Origin: DATFVA01 sp963764235
GTDB taxonomy: Bacteria > Bacteroidota > Ignavibacteria > Ignavibacteriales > Ignavibacteriaceae
Direction of reading: 5' to 3'
Length of the DNA stretch: 64,000 nucleotides
Assembly: GCA_963764235.1 (NCBI GenBank)
Contig: CAVXRO010000004.1
Coordinates: 62,001-126,000, forward strand
In this document: one piece after another, positions 54,517-63,350 of the stretch
Layout: each line of letters starts with the position of its first letter
Numbering within the stretch: the stretch's first letter is position 1
Notes under the pieces: model-generated
The model's input: only the letters and a program-made list of their open reading frames with translations
Databases searched by the model: none
Told to the model about the DNA's origin: nothing
Made by a program: the position numbers and the translations under genes

Positions 54517-57267
54517 ATGACAAAATGGTACAAATTGGTACTCCTTACAATTCTCTTCTCTACTGCGGCTTTCGCTCAAAAATACACTATATCCGGAAAA
54601 GTTGAAAGCAGTACAACAGGAGAGAAATTATTTGGAGCCAATCTCGTAATTAAAGGTACTACCCAGGGAACAACCGCTGATGAGAATGGAGGTTATTCCC
54701 TCGATGTTGCTGCAGGCAATTATACAATCGTTTGCAGTTACATCGGTTATAAAAAAGAGGAAAAAGAGATTAGTGTTAATAAAGATGTAACTCTTAATTT
54801 CTCTTTGAGAGACTATCAGTTTACCCTGAACATCGAAGTAATTGCTGACAGGGCGAAGGAAAGGGAAACTCCTGTAGCTTTTACGGATATCGACAAAAGA
54901 GAAATAGAAAACCGTCTTGGATCAAGGGACATTCCGCTTGTGTTAAGCACAACGCCCAGTGTGTACGCTACTGATAATGGTGGTGGCTCGGGTGATTCAA
55001 GAATAAATGTCAGAGGGTTTAACCAGAGAAATATAGCCATAATGATTAATGGTGTTCCTATTAATGATATGGAAAATGGCTGGGTATACTGGTCAAACTG
55101 GGATGGAATCGGCGATGCCACATCCTCAATTCAGGTACAAAGAGGATTAAGCGCAGTCAACCTTGCTACTCCTTCTGTCGGTGGAACAATGAACGTGATC
55201 ACTGATCCGACTAAAGCGAAATCAGGAGTATTTTACAAGAATGAAGTGGGAAGCGGAAGTTTCTTTAAGCAGACATTATTTGCTAACTCCGGACTGGTCG
55301 ACAATAAATTTGCTTTGAGTCTCGGTGGTGTTAGGAAAACAGGTGAAGGATACGTTGATAAAACCTGGACAGACGCCTGGGCCTACTACCTTGGTTCCGC
55401 TTATCAGATAGATAATAACAACAGACTTGAACTTTACGCCATGGGAGCCCCTCAGAGGCATGGCCAGCGTTCATACAGACTGAACGCAGCTGCTTTCGAT
55501 CATGAATATGCAAAGAACGAACTTGGCTACACGGATGCTGAACTTGCAGATCCTAAGTTGGCTGAACAAAGTTTATTGTATAATTCGAACTGGAATTCAG
55601 TAGATCCAAATTATACCGGGAACCAATACTGGGATGGCTCTAAGGGTAACCGTTATGCATCAACTTATCTTATGGAAAGAGAAAATTATTACCACAAACC
55701 TATCATAAACCTGAACTGGTACTCACAGCTCGCTAACGAACTTTCGCTTTATACAACTGCTTACTGGTCAGGCGGTGTGGGTGGAGGAAGCAGTCCGGGC
55801 AGTGATATGGTTTATAACCGGAGCTTACAACAGCAGGTAATAAACTGGAATGCAACAATCGCTGCCAACCAGGCAAACATTGATACACTCTATGATGGAA
55901 GGATTACAAGCATCTCCCGGGCTGTTCATAGAAACAGTGTTAATAAACAATGGACGTTTGGATTGATTTCCAAAGCATTTTATAGATTCAGTGAGAATTT
56001 TACCGGTTCATTTGGAATCGACGGCAGAATTGCGGAAGTAGATCACTATAGAGAAATCAGGGATCTCCTTGGCGGAAATTATTACATTTCTACCGATAAT
56101 GAATTCGATACAACTCCCGCTCAGCATCTTAAAACTTTGGGCGACAGGATTGCCTATGACTTTACTAATAAAATTAACTGGCTGGGAGCATACGTGCAGG
56201 GTGAATATACCCGGGATCAATGGACTCTTTACGGAACCGGCGGGTTCTCTATGATTAAATATTCAAATGAAAACCACTTTAAGAAAGGTCCTGATGGCGG
56301 ATTCCTTACCCTTGAACCTGATGCAATAACAGGATACCAGTTTAAGGGCGGAGCCAGCTACCGTATAATAACGGAAGTTGATGTATATGCAAATGGCGGT
56401 TATATTTCAAGAGTGCCGATTCTCGATCAGGTTATGGATGATCAGAACGGTATCCTGGTTAAGAATCCCGATAATGAAAAGATCATGTCTTTTGAGGCAG
56501 GCGCTAACACAAGATTTATGAATAACATGATATATTTGAAAGCTAACTTTTATTATACCAGCTGGAAAGACAGAGGTGTAACCCGCTCAGTTGTTAATAC
56601 GGATCAGACAGATGGTCTTGTAAGATTAAGCGGAGTTAACTCATTGCATACAGGCCTGGAATTTGAGGCAGGTATTCAGCCGGTAAGGTTCGTAAGGCTG
56701 GATGTTGCAGCATCATTCGGCAATTGGAAATATACTGATAATGTTACAGGCAGTTATTCCACTACATCCGGCAATACCAGTGAGATCATCACATATAATT
56801 TCTACCTGAAAGATGTCAAGGTTGGTGATGCTCCCCAGACACAGGTTGCTGCAGCTTTAACACTCATTCCGTTCAATGAGCTGCAGATTCAGCTCGACTG
56901 GATGCATAATGGTAATTATTATGCTGACTTCGATCCGTTCAGCCGTACCCAGGCTTATTTCAACGGCGAACAAAGCTGGAAAGTTCCGGATTACGATGCT
57001 TTCAATTTACATTTTAATTATAAACTCCCTATCGAAGTTGCAGGTGCAACGGTATCATTATTCGGACATGTGTTTAATTTGTTTGACGCAGTATATGTTC
57101 AGGATGCAACAGATGATTCGCAGTATAACGGATATTATGTTAATAATCCCGACAGAAACGGCGACGGAAGATTAAATAACCTTGATGGTATGCACACAGC
57201 GGATGATGCAGAAGTATTTTTATCTGTTCCAATGACATTTAATCTTGGATTTTCTGTGGCTCTATAA
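54517..57267 (+). CDS. TonB-dependent receptor with CarboxypepD-reg-like domain
   Basis: The 916-residue outer-membrane protein has a signal peptide (LVLLTILFSTAAFAQ), a CarboxypepD_reg-like domain (GKVESSTTGEKLFGANLVIKGT), and a TonB plug with INVRGFNQRNIAIMINGVPIND and GTMNVITDP-type end. A large beta-barrel follows, with many aromatic strands to the C-terminal AL. It imports a ligand (siderophore, sugar or peptide) with energy from TonB; the ligand is unknown. The start was set to 54517, where GGAGG lies 8 bp upstream; the frame extends 5 codons earlier. No SusD partner is present. Confidence 0.93.
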   Translation: MTKWYKLVLLTILFSTAAFAQKYTISGKVESSTTGEKLFGANLVIKGTTQGTTADENGGYSLDVAAGNYTIVCSYIGYKKEEKEISVNKDVTLNFSLRDYQFTLNIEVIADRAKERETPVAFTDIDKREIENRLGSRDIPLVLSTTPSVYATDNGGGSGDSRINVRGFNQRNIAIMINGVPINDMENGWVYWSNWDGIGDATSSIQVQRGLSAVNLATPSVGGTMNVITDPTKAKSGVFYKNEVGSGSFFKQTLFANSGLVDNKFALSLGGVRKTGEGYVDKTWTDAWAYYLGSAYQIDNNNRLELYAMGAPQRHGQRSYRLNAAAFDHEYAKNELGYTDAELADPKLAEQSLLYNSNWNSVDPNYTGNQYWDGSKGNRYASTYLMERENYYHKPIINLNWYSQLANELSLYTTAYWSGGVGGGSSPGSDMVYNRSLQQQVINWNATIAANQANIDTLYDGRITSISRAVHRNSVNKQWTFGLISKAFYRFSENFTGSFGIDGRIAEVDHYREIRDLLGGNYYISTDNEFDTTPAQHLKTLGDRIAYDFTNKINWLGAYVQGEYTRDQWTLYGTGGFSMIKYSNENHFKKGPDGGFLTLEPDAITGYQFKGGASYRIITEVDVYANGGYISRVPILDQVMDDQNGILVKNPDNEKIMSFEAGANTRFMNNMIYLKANFYYTSWKDRGVTRSVVNTDQTDGLVRLSGVNSLHTGLEFEAGIQPVRFVRLDVAASFGNWKYTDNVTGSYSTTSGNTSEIITYNFYLKDVKVGDAPQTQVAAALTLIPFNELQIQLDWMHNGNYYADFDPFSRTQAYFNGEQSWKVPDYDAFNLHFNYKLPIEVAGATVSLFGHVFNLFDAVYVQDATDDSQYNGYYVNNPDRNGDGRLNNLDGMHTADDAEVFLSVPMTFNLGFSVAL

Positions 57268-57297
57268 TCATTCCTGCAGGTTATTACTAATTTCAGG

Positions 57298-57324
57298 GCT
57301 GTCTTTAAAGGCAGCGCTTATTTT
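57298..57324 (+). terminator. Hairpin after the TonB receptor
   Basis: A 6-bp stem (GCTGTC / GGCAGC with one G-T pair) over a 6-base loop (57298-57315) is followed by GCTTATTTT. It is a modest terminator candidate 31 bp after the receptor stop. Confidence 0.45.
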
Positions 57325-57411
57325 ATCCAACAAAATATTTATGAAGAGGGTTTACTTAAATTGCAGTTAATATTATTTTTGTACTTTCAAAATAAAAGTA
57401 TACGATTTTGA

Positions 57412-57491
57412 TCCTTTCAAAGGGTCCTCCCCTGCCCTTTGATGGTAAACGGATCGCACCCAGTGTTTCCCCAACACTGGGTTGTTTTTTT
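57412..57491 (+). ncRNA. Candidate small RNA with two hairpins
   Basis: In the 240-bp gap between the TonB receptor and rlpA, a promoter-like TTTTTG, then about 20 bp, then TATACGATTTTG, precedes a perfect 8-bp hairpin (TCAAAGGG / CCCTTTGA, 57417-57442). It is followed by a second perfect 9-bp hairpin (CCCAGTGTT / AACACTGGG, 57459-57481) with a TTGTTTTTTT tail. The second is a classic intrinsic terminator on the plus strand only. No protein frame explains it. Alternatively it is the 3' end of the receptor transcript. Confidence 0.45.
57459..57491 (+). terminator. Strong intrinsic terminator
   Basis: The stem CCCAGTGTT / AACACTGGG has a 5-base loop and the tail TTGTTTTTTT. It lies 17 bp before the stop of the convergent rlpA gene. 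Confidence 0.8.
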
Positions 57492-57507
57492 AAACAATTA
57501 CTTTGTT

Positions 57508-57978
57508 TTAGTGTTGGGAGTCGCCCCATTTTAATACATCCACCTGGACTTTAGCAATACCGTTGGTAACCATATCCAATTCTTCCGCAGCTTTTTTTGA
57601 GAGGTCAATTATTCTGCCGTTAAGGTTTGTCATCCGGTCATTTATTCTGACAATTACAGTTTTTCTGTTCTTTAAATTTTTTACTCTTACGATGGTGCCA
57701 ATACTATAGGTAGGATGGGCTGCGGTTAACCTGTCTTGACTGAATATTTCGCCGCTTGCTGTTTTCCTGCCCTCGTATTTATCTGAATAATAAGAGGCAA
57801 CACCCACCCGGGATTCGAGTACCCTTGTATTATTATCTAACGGAATGTTTTCTCCAGATGTTTGTTCAACGCCGCTCTTATCATAATCGTCCGAATGTCT
57901 GCTTGGAAAACGTGTGCTTGATGCGCAGGAAATTAATATAAACATCAGTGCAGCAGCAACTGGAATCTGCTTTAACAT
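57508..57978 (-). CDS. rlpA: RlpA-like lipoprotein (double-psi beta-barrel)
   Basis: The protein has a lipobox (MFILISC, Cys about residue 18 from the ATG at 57978) and a RlpA-type double-psi beta-barrel: VGVASYYSDKYEGRKTASGE, LTAAHPTYSIGTIVRVKNL and VRINDRMTNLNGRIIDLSKKAAEEL, with the conserved Asp in NDR. RlpA proteins cleave denuded glycan strands (septal lytic transglycosylase) or bind peptidoglycan; the SPOR domain of the longer type is absent. A longer frame from 58002 would overlap rsmE; the ATG at 57978 starts 2 bp after the rsmE stop. Confidence 0.87.
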   Translation of the reverse strand: MLKQIPVAAALMFILISCASSTRFPSRHSDDYDKSGVEQTSGENIPLDNNTRVLESRVGVASYYSDKYEGRKTASGEIFSQDRLTAAHPTYSIGTIVRVKNLKNRKTVIVRINDRMTNLNGRIIDLSKKAAEELDMVTNGIAKVQVDVLKWGDSQH

Positions 57979-57980
57979 CC

Positions 57981-58676
57981 TTATGATAAAATTGAGGCAC
58001 ATTTTATTACAGCCGTTTCACTTCTAAGTCTGTTTTCTCCAAGGTTAAAAAAATCTGCAGTACTAAAAAGTTTTTTTTCATCTTCAGTAAAATCTCCTTC
58101 CGGTCCGAAAACAAAATAAGTTTTATCATTGCGGTTGACTGCATCCATATTGAAGGCATTCTCAGCCTCCTGAACAAAAAGTATCTTATTGCCTTCAACA
58201 GCAGCAATCTCTTCAAGAGAACCAGGCACCTTAAGCTCAGGGAGGAAACTCCGTAATGACTGCTTCATCGCAGAGACCAGTATCTTTTGCCAGCGGGTTG
58301 TTTTATTTCCCTTCCGTATAGTCCTTGCAGAATCAAAGATTATAAAACTGGTTATTCCCAGCTCTGTACATTTTTCCAGTGCAGTTTCAAATCGTTCTGC
58401 GCTTCTGAGTCTTGGTATACAGAATATAAGGTTTTTATTATTATTCTCATATTTGTATTCCTGTAACACCTCAGCTTGTAAAATTTCTGCAGATATGGAA
58501 CGTACTGATGTTTTATATATCCGTCCCTTTCCGTCAGTGATGTAGATTTCATCCCCCGGCCTGTGTCTCATCACCTTCAGGATATGATTTATTTCATCAT
58601 GTTCAGTTAAAATCAGGTTGTCGCCCTTCAATGGTGATGTAGTGTAATATAGTTCGATATTTTGAAGTTTATTCAT
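57981..58676 (-). CDS. rsmE: 16S rRNA m3U1498 methyltransferase
   Basis: The SPOUT-class enzyme methylates N3 of U1498 of 16S rRNA. Visible blocks are HILKVMRHRPGDEIYITDGKG in the PUA-like domain, the SERFETALEKCTELGI-like RSAERFETALEKCTELGI, WQKILVSAMKQSLRSF, and the knot GPEGDFTEDE with LGENRLRSETAVI. The start was set to ATG 58676 (MNKLQNIELYY), 7 bp after the stop of the BamA-like gene; a longer frame from 58748 would overlap it. Confidence 0.94.
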   Translation of the reverse strand: MNKLQNIELYYTTSPLKGDNLILTEHDEINHILKVMRHRPGDEIYITDGKGRIYKTSVRSISAEILQAEVLQEYKYENNNKNLIFCIPRLRSAERFETALEKCTELGITSFIIFDSARTIRKGNKTTRWQKILVSAMKQSLRSFLPELKVPGSLEEIAAVEGNKILFVQEAENAFNMDAVNRNDKTYFVFGPEGDFTEDEKKLFSTADFFNLGENRLRSETAVIKCASILS

Positions 58677-58683
58677 AGGCAAA

Positions 58684-60009
58684 TTAGAAAGATACGGCGA
58701 CATTAAAAATAAATTCGGCATTATGGTATTCGTCAAGACCAACTTCAAACCTTACAACATTATAAGGCAGTATTAAAAGAGTAAGTCCGCCTCCATATCC
58801 GCTGCTGATATCTTTAATCCCAAAAGATTCACCTCTGAATTTTGCAGCACCGGCATCTGCGAATAGCCCTGTATATATTGCTATTCTATAAGAAAGCAGG
58901 GATTTGGGAAGCAGTGGAACAAAATCCAGACTGATATGGATATCTTTTAAAATCGGGTAAAATAATTCCATCGATCCCAGATAATAATTATTTCCTTCCA
59001 GTTGTTCTGAATTATGTCCCCTTATCCTTTCATCAAAACCAATATAAGACAGATCGTAAAAAGGTATCAGCTTACCTCCGGTCAAACGGGTAGTAAATCT
59101 CCATTTAGCATGGAGGTCGCCTATTATAGGACGGTATTCGCGGAAATCGAATTTAAATATATTGTAGTTAATTCCTTCATTTCCTAATCCCTTAAATTCG
59201 ATGGCGGCTGCACCAAGCAATCCCTGCCGGGGAAACTGAACCAGGTCTCTGGTATCGTATGAATAACCGACTGAAATAAAGGGTGTATGATCTATCCTTG
59301 AATCAGATGCGGAGATTCCCTTGATAAAAAAAGGAGTTTCAATATAACTGTATCCAGCAGTCAGTGAGAGACGCTGATACAAACCGAACCGCTTTCCCAC
59401 CTCAATGGAGCCGGTTATATTTTTCTGATCATAACTTCCTCCGTGAAGAGCCGATGCAAGGTTGCTTTTATTCGATATGGTACCATAAGATGCCGATATG
59501 TTAAAAAATATATCATCCTTGCGCGACAGGTAGGGATTATTATACATAAGTCTCAGAAAAGGATTATAACCAAATGCACCGCTGAATGAAACAGTTTCGT
59601 TCCGCCCCCTGAAATTTTTTACGACAAGAATTGCTCCGTAAGACAGTTTATTCCAATCGTTTTCCCGTATCTCAAGAAATGGGACAGGATAAATGTACCA
59701 CCCCTCCTCAACATCGATTACAGCATAGTTTTTATCATCAACTGTTTCAGGATATACTTCAACCACGTTAAAGATACCAAGACTATAGACCCTGTCGCGG
59801 TTATACTTTGCGAGGTCAAGCGTTAATGTATCACCCGGAGAGAAATTTAATTCTCTTAAAATAATAAAGTCTTTCGTTGTTTCATTACCCACAATTTTAA
59901 TAGAATCAATAACCACGCTGTAATCCTGCAGGTATTTTATAGTATCCTGCACCTGGGCGAAAGCCGGATGCAAGGCCAACATTATAAAAAGCAGGATGTA
60001 TTTTGTCAT
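58684..60009 (-). CDS. BamA/TamA-like outer-membrane protein (POTRA plus surface-antigen barrel)
   Basis: The 441-residue protein has a signal peptide (YILLFIMLALHPAFAQ), one POTRA domain (SIKIVGNETTKDFIILRELNFSPGDTL with the YNRDRVYSLGIFNVVEV strand) and a 16-stranded Omp85-type barrel ending VAVSF. It has the FRGRNE and GGLTLLILP features of small Omp85 members. It is shorter than BamA (five POTRAs) and likely inserts or exports an unknown substrate. It is in one run with rsmE and rlpA. Confidence 0.87.
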   Translation of the reverse strand: MTKYILLFIMLALHPAFAQVQDTIKYLQDYSVVIDSIKIVGNETTKDFIILRELNFSPGDTLTLDLAKYNRDRVYSLGIFNVVEVYPETVDDKNYAVIDVEEGWYIYPVPFLEIRENDWNKLSYGAILVVKNFRGRNETVSFSGAFGYNPFLRLMYNNPYLSRKDDIFFNISASYGTISNKSNLASALHGGSYDQKNITGSIEVGKRFGLYQRLSLTAGYSYIETPFFIKGISASDSRIDHTPFISVGYSYDTRDLVQFPRQGLLGAAAIEFKGLGNEGINYNIFKFDFREYRPIIGDLHAKWRFTTRLTGGKLIPFYDLSYIGFDERIRGHNSEQLEGNNYYLGSMELFYPILKDIHISLDFVPLLPKSLLSYRIAIYTGLFADAGAAKFRGESFGIKDISSGYGGGLTLLILPYNVVRFEVGLDEYHNAEFIFNVAVSF

Positions 60010-60030
60010 TTTTTTGTTTGATCGGATAAT

Positions 60031-60076
60031 AAAAAAACGGTTCGCTTAAACAAATTTGTCCCTGCGAACCGTTTTT
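60031..60076 (-). terminator. Terminator of gcvP (bidirectional)
   Basis: A perfect 12-bp stem (AAAACGGTTCGC / GCGAACCGTTTT, 60034-60045 and 60064-60075) with an 18-base loop and T runs on both sides lies 16 bp after the gcvP stop and 22 bp upstream of the BamA-like gene start. Confidence 0.8.
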
Positions 60077-60091
60077 CAAAGGTTAATAAAA

Positions 60092-62992
60092 TCAGGATAC
60101 AGGTTCTTCTATGTAATCTGCAGTCGGATTGCAGCTGCACACAAGGTTCCGGTCTCCGTAAGCGCTGTTAACTCTGCCCACTGACGGCCAGAACTTATTC
60201 TTCCTGGTCCATTCAACAGGGAAGGCAGCCTTTTCACGTGTATAAGAATGATTCCAATCGTTCGACATTAAAATGTTCAGAGTATGAGGAGCGTTTTTAA
60301 GAACGTTATCCGTCGGATTTGATTTTCCATCCTCTATTTCTTTGATCTCTTCCCTGATTGCGATCATAACTTTGCAGAACTTATCGAGTTCTAACTTAGA
60401 TTCACTTTCGGTCGGTTCCACCATAAGAGTTCCTGCAACCGGAAATGAAACTGTCGGGGCATGATATCCATAATCCATCATTCTTTTGGCTATATCCTCA
60501 ACTTCTATCTTAGCAGTATTCTTAAAGCTTCTCATATCGAATATCAGTTCGTGTGCCACTCTTCCCTTTGTGCCGGTGTACAGCACATTAAAATAGGGCT
60601 CCAGTCTGGCTTTAATGTAATTAGCGTTAAGGATAGCAACTTCAGAGGCTTTTGTAAGAGCTTTAGTTCCCATCATTTTTATGTAGGCATATGAGATAAC
60701 CAGGATATCAGCGCTTCCCCATGGAGCAGATGAAACAGCCGGGATCCCATGCTTATGTCCCAATCTCACAACAGGGTGTTCCGGAAGGAAAGGAACCAGG
60801 TGTTCTGCACAGGCGATAGGTCCCATTCCAGGTCCTCCTCCCCCATGAGGAATACAGAAAGTCTTGTGCAGATTGAGATGACAAACGTCAGCACCGATTT
60901 TAGCAGGACTGGTTAACCCGACCTGTGCATTCATATTAGCACCGTCCATATAAACCTGTCCGCCGTTTTCATGAATTATTTCACAAATCTCGCGAATCTT
61001 TTCTTCGAACACACCATGGGTGGAAGGATATGTTATCATTAACGCAGAAAGATTCTCTTTATTCGCTTCAGCCTTTTTCCTGAGATCTTCAACATCAACG
61101 TTGCCCTTAACATCACAGTTAGCTACAACCACCTTCATTCCTGCCATTACTGCACTTGCGGGATTTGTACCGTGAGCAGAGGATGGAATTATTACCACAT
61201 TCCGGTTTCCCTCTCCCCTGTTTTTATGATACTCCCGAATCACCATCAGTCCTGAGTACTCACCCTGGGCACCGCTGTTCGGCTGCAGTGATACTGCGGT
61301 GAAACCTGTTATTTTAGCAAGCTGATCTTCCAGCTCATTAAAAAGCTGCTTATATCCCTCTGTCTGTTTTTCAGGAGCAAAAGGATGTATCTTGCTGAAC
61401 TCGGGCCAGGTTATCGGCAGCATCTCTGTTGTCGCATTTAATTTCATTGTACAGGAGCCAAGCGGAATCATTGAATGTGTCAGGGAAAGATCTTTATTCT
61501 CAAGGCTCTTCATATACCTGAGCATTTCGGTTTCAGAATGATATGTGTTAAAAACCGGGTGAGTCAGATATCCCGAAGTTCTTTTCAGATTGCCGCTGTA
61601 TTCAGCATTGATTCCTGCAGCCTCTTTTTTTAAGGAAGAGACATCAATTTCTTTTCCATTGATTTTAGCGAAGATATTGATGATCTCAATTATGTCATCA
61701 AGGTCGGCAGGCTCTCCTATTGAAATACCTATCGAGTTATCTGAGAAATATCGGAAATTAATTTTATGGCTCTCAGCTTCCTCACGGATCTCCTTAATTT
61801 TCTTTTTACCATCATCAGAAAACCTGATCTTTAATGTATCAAAATAATTTTCATTGACCTGTGTATAACCTGATTTTTTCAGTGAAGCATCAAGAAATGC
61901 AGTCAGGGTATGAATCCTTTCCGCAATAGATTTTAATCCTTTCGAACCATGATAAACGGCGTACATAGCCGCCATTATGGCAAGGAGTACCTGAGCTGTA
62001 CAAATATTGCTTGTAGCTTTTTCCCTGCGAATATGCTGTTCTCTCGTCTGCAGCGCCATTCTGAAGGCAAGGTTTCCCTGGGCATCAATGGTCGCCCCGA
62101 TTATTCTTCCTGGTAAGTTTCTCTTATATTCATCCCGTGTTGCAAAATATGCAGCGTGGGGTCCGCCGTATCCCATTGGAACACCGAATCTCTGCGAGCT
62201 CCCGACCACGGCGTCGGCACCGAATTCTCCAGGAGGAGTCAGCAGTGCAAGGCTCATCAGATCCGCAGCAACTGTGCAGTAGATATTCTTCGATTTCGCT
62301 GCATTGAAAAGGTTTCTGTAATCGTATATCTCACCGCTATCAGCCGGATATTGAACCAGAAGACCGAAAATCTCATCTGTCAGGTTAACCGTCTCATGAT
62401 CCCCAATGATCAGGCTGATTCCCTGCGACTCAGCTCTTGTCTTTAAGACACTGATTGTCTGAGGGAAACATTCCTCAGATACGAAAAAAGTATTTGCATC
62501 CTTATTATTTCTTAAAGAATGAAACATACTCATTGCTTCGGCTGCAGCTGTTCCTTCATCAAGCAGGGAGGCATTTGCAATTGGAAGTGCGGTTAAGTCG
62601 ATTATAGCTGTCTGAAAATTCATCAAAGCTTCAAGTCTGCCTTGCGCTATTTCAGCCTGGTAGGGAGTATACTGAGTATACCAGCCGGGATTTTCAAGTA
62701 TGTTCCTCTGTATCACTGCAGGGGTGATGGTATGATTATAACCCATACCGATATATGGTTTGAAAACCTGGTTTTTCTTCGCAATTTCTCTTAATCCTTC
62801 CAGAAACTGGTACTCCGTGAGAGGCTCACCCAGAGCAGGACTTTCACTTAATCTAATTTGTGACGGTATTGTCTGTTCTATCAGTTCTTCCAGCGAACTG
62901 ATACCTATAACTTCCAGCATTTCCTTTATTTCTTCATCATTCGGTCCTATATGCCGGTTAACAAATTTATCCGGATGTTCGAGGTTATTCAT
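60092..62992 (-). CDS. gcvP: Glycine dehydrogenase (decarboxylating), P-protein
   Basis: The 966-residue enzyme is a complete one-chain P-protein of the glycine cleavage system, which decarboxylates glycine and loads the aminomethyl group on GcvH lipoate. Conserved blocks are RHIGPNDEEIKEML, YTPYQAEIAQGRLEALMNFQT, QRFGVPMGYGGPHAA, CTMKLNATTEM, and the PLP Lys in HKTFCIPHGGGGPGMGP (about residue 707). No gcvH or gcvT is in the window. No glycine riboswitch is recognisable upstream; the upstream gap holds an 11-bp tandem array. Confidence 0.97.
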   Translation of the reverse strand: MNNLEHPDKFVNRHIGPNDEEIKEMLEVIGISSLEELIEQTIPSQIRLSESPALGEPLTEYQFLEGLREIAKKNQVFKPYIGMGYNHTITPAVIQRNILENPGWYTQYTPYQAEIAQGRLEALMNFQTAIIDLTALPIANASLLDEGTAAAEAMSMFHSLRNNKDANTFFVSEECFPQTISVLKTRAESQGISLIIGDHETVNLTDEIFGLLVQYPADSGEIYDYRNLFNAAKSKNIYCTVAADLMSLALLTPPGEFGADAVVGSSQRFGVPMGYGGPHAAYFATRDEYKRNLPGRIIGATIDAQGNLAFRMALQTREQHIRREKATSNICTAQVLLAIMAAMYAVYHGSKGLKSIAERIHTLTAFLDASLKKSGYTQVNENYFDTLKIRFSDDGKKKIKEIREEAESHKINFRYFSDNSIGISIGEPADLDDIIEIINIFAKINGKEIDVSSLKKEAAGINAEYSGNLKRTSGYLTHPVFNTYHSETEMLRYMKSLENKDLSLTHSMIPLGSCTMKLNATTEMLPITWPEFSKIHPFAPEKQTEGYKQLFNELEDQLAKITGFTAVSLQPNSGAQGEYSGLMVIREYHKNRGEGNRNVVIIPSSAHGTNPASAVMAGMKVVVANCDVKGNVDVEDLRKKAEANKENLSALMITYPSTHGVFEEKIREICEIIHENGGQVYMDGANMNAQVGLTSPAKIGADVCHLNLHKTFCIPHGGGGPGMGPIACAEHLVPFLPEHPVVRLGHKHGIPAVSSAPWGSADILVISYAYIKMMGTKALTKASEVAILNANYIKARLEPYFNVLYTGTKGRVAHELIFDMRSFKNTAKIEVEDIAKRMMDYGYHAPTVSFPVAGTLMVEPTESESKLELDKFCKVMIAIREEIKEIEDGKSNPTDNVLKNAPHTLNILMSNDWNHSYTREKAAFPVEWTRKNKFWPSVGRVNSAYGDRNLVCSCNPTADYIEEPVS

Positions 62993-63008
62993 AGTTTATT
63001 TCTCTTGA

Positions 63009-63350
63009 TAATTGAATTAGCAAAAATATTTAGTCTTACTAAAATACGGAATGTTTTTTATCTATAAAATGATAAAAACAGAGGTGAGGTTTAGAAGTCT
63101 GCCTGTTATTCGCGTGGAATAGGCCGGGTAGAAGCTGGACAGAGGCCGAGCAGAAGCCGAACAGAGATAGAGAGATAGCTGATAGATGGGAGACTGAGAA
63201 GACCGACTTATGAATATAAAAAAAATGTTATTCTAAATCAGATGAAAGATTGGAAAGCCAGGAAGGAAACGGAAAAAATTTAAATAGAAAAGAAAGAAAA
63301 CTTACGCAGAGAAACGGGGAATAGATATTCAGGAAGGCTGCTGGCTATCG
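63009..63350. other. 340-bp gap without a gene
   Basis: The gap between rnc and gcvP has no gene. It contains the 11-bp-period array at 63121-63164 (decaying to about 63186) and an A/G-rich stretch. The gcvP promoter should be here. Confidence 0.6.
63121..63186. repeat. 11-bp-period degenerate tandem array C
   Basis: Consecutive 11-base units: AGGCCGGGTAG, AAGCTGGACAG, AGGCCGAGCAG, AAGCCGAACAG, then decaying AGATAGAGAGA and TAGCTGATAGA. Units alternate as a 22-bp dimer. The sequence differs from arrays A and B, but the period and the position (about 130 bp upstream of a gene start) are the same. Confidence 0.75.

Noticed and set aside
62990..63120. Glycine riboswitch before gcvP
   Set aside because: The paired-aptamer conserved cores are not recognisable and the region is A/T-rich with the 11-bp array.
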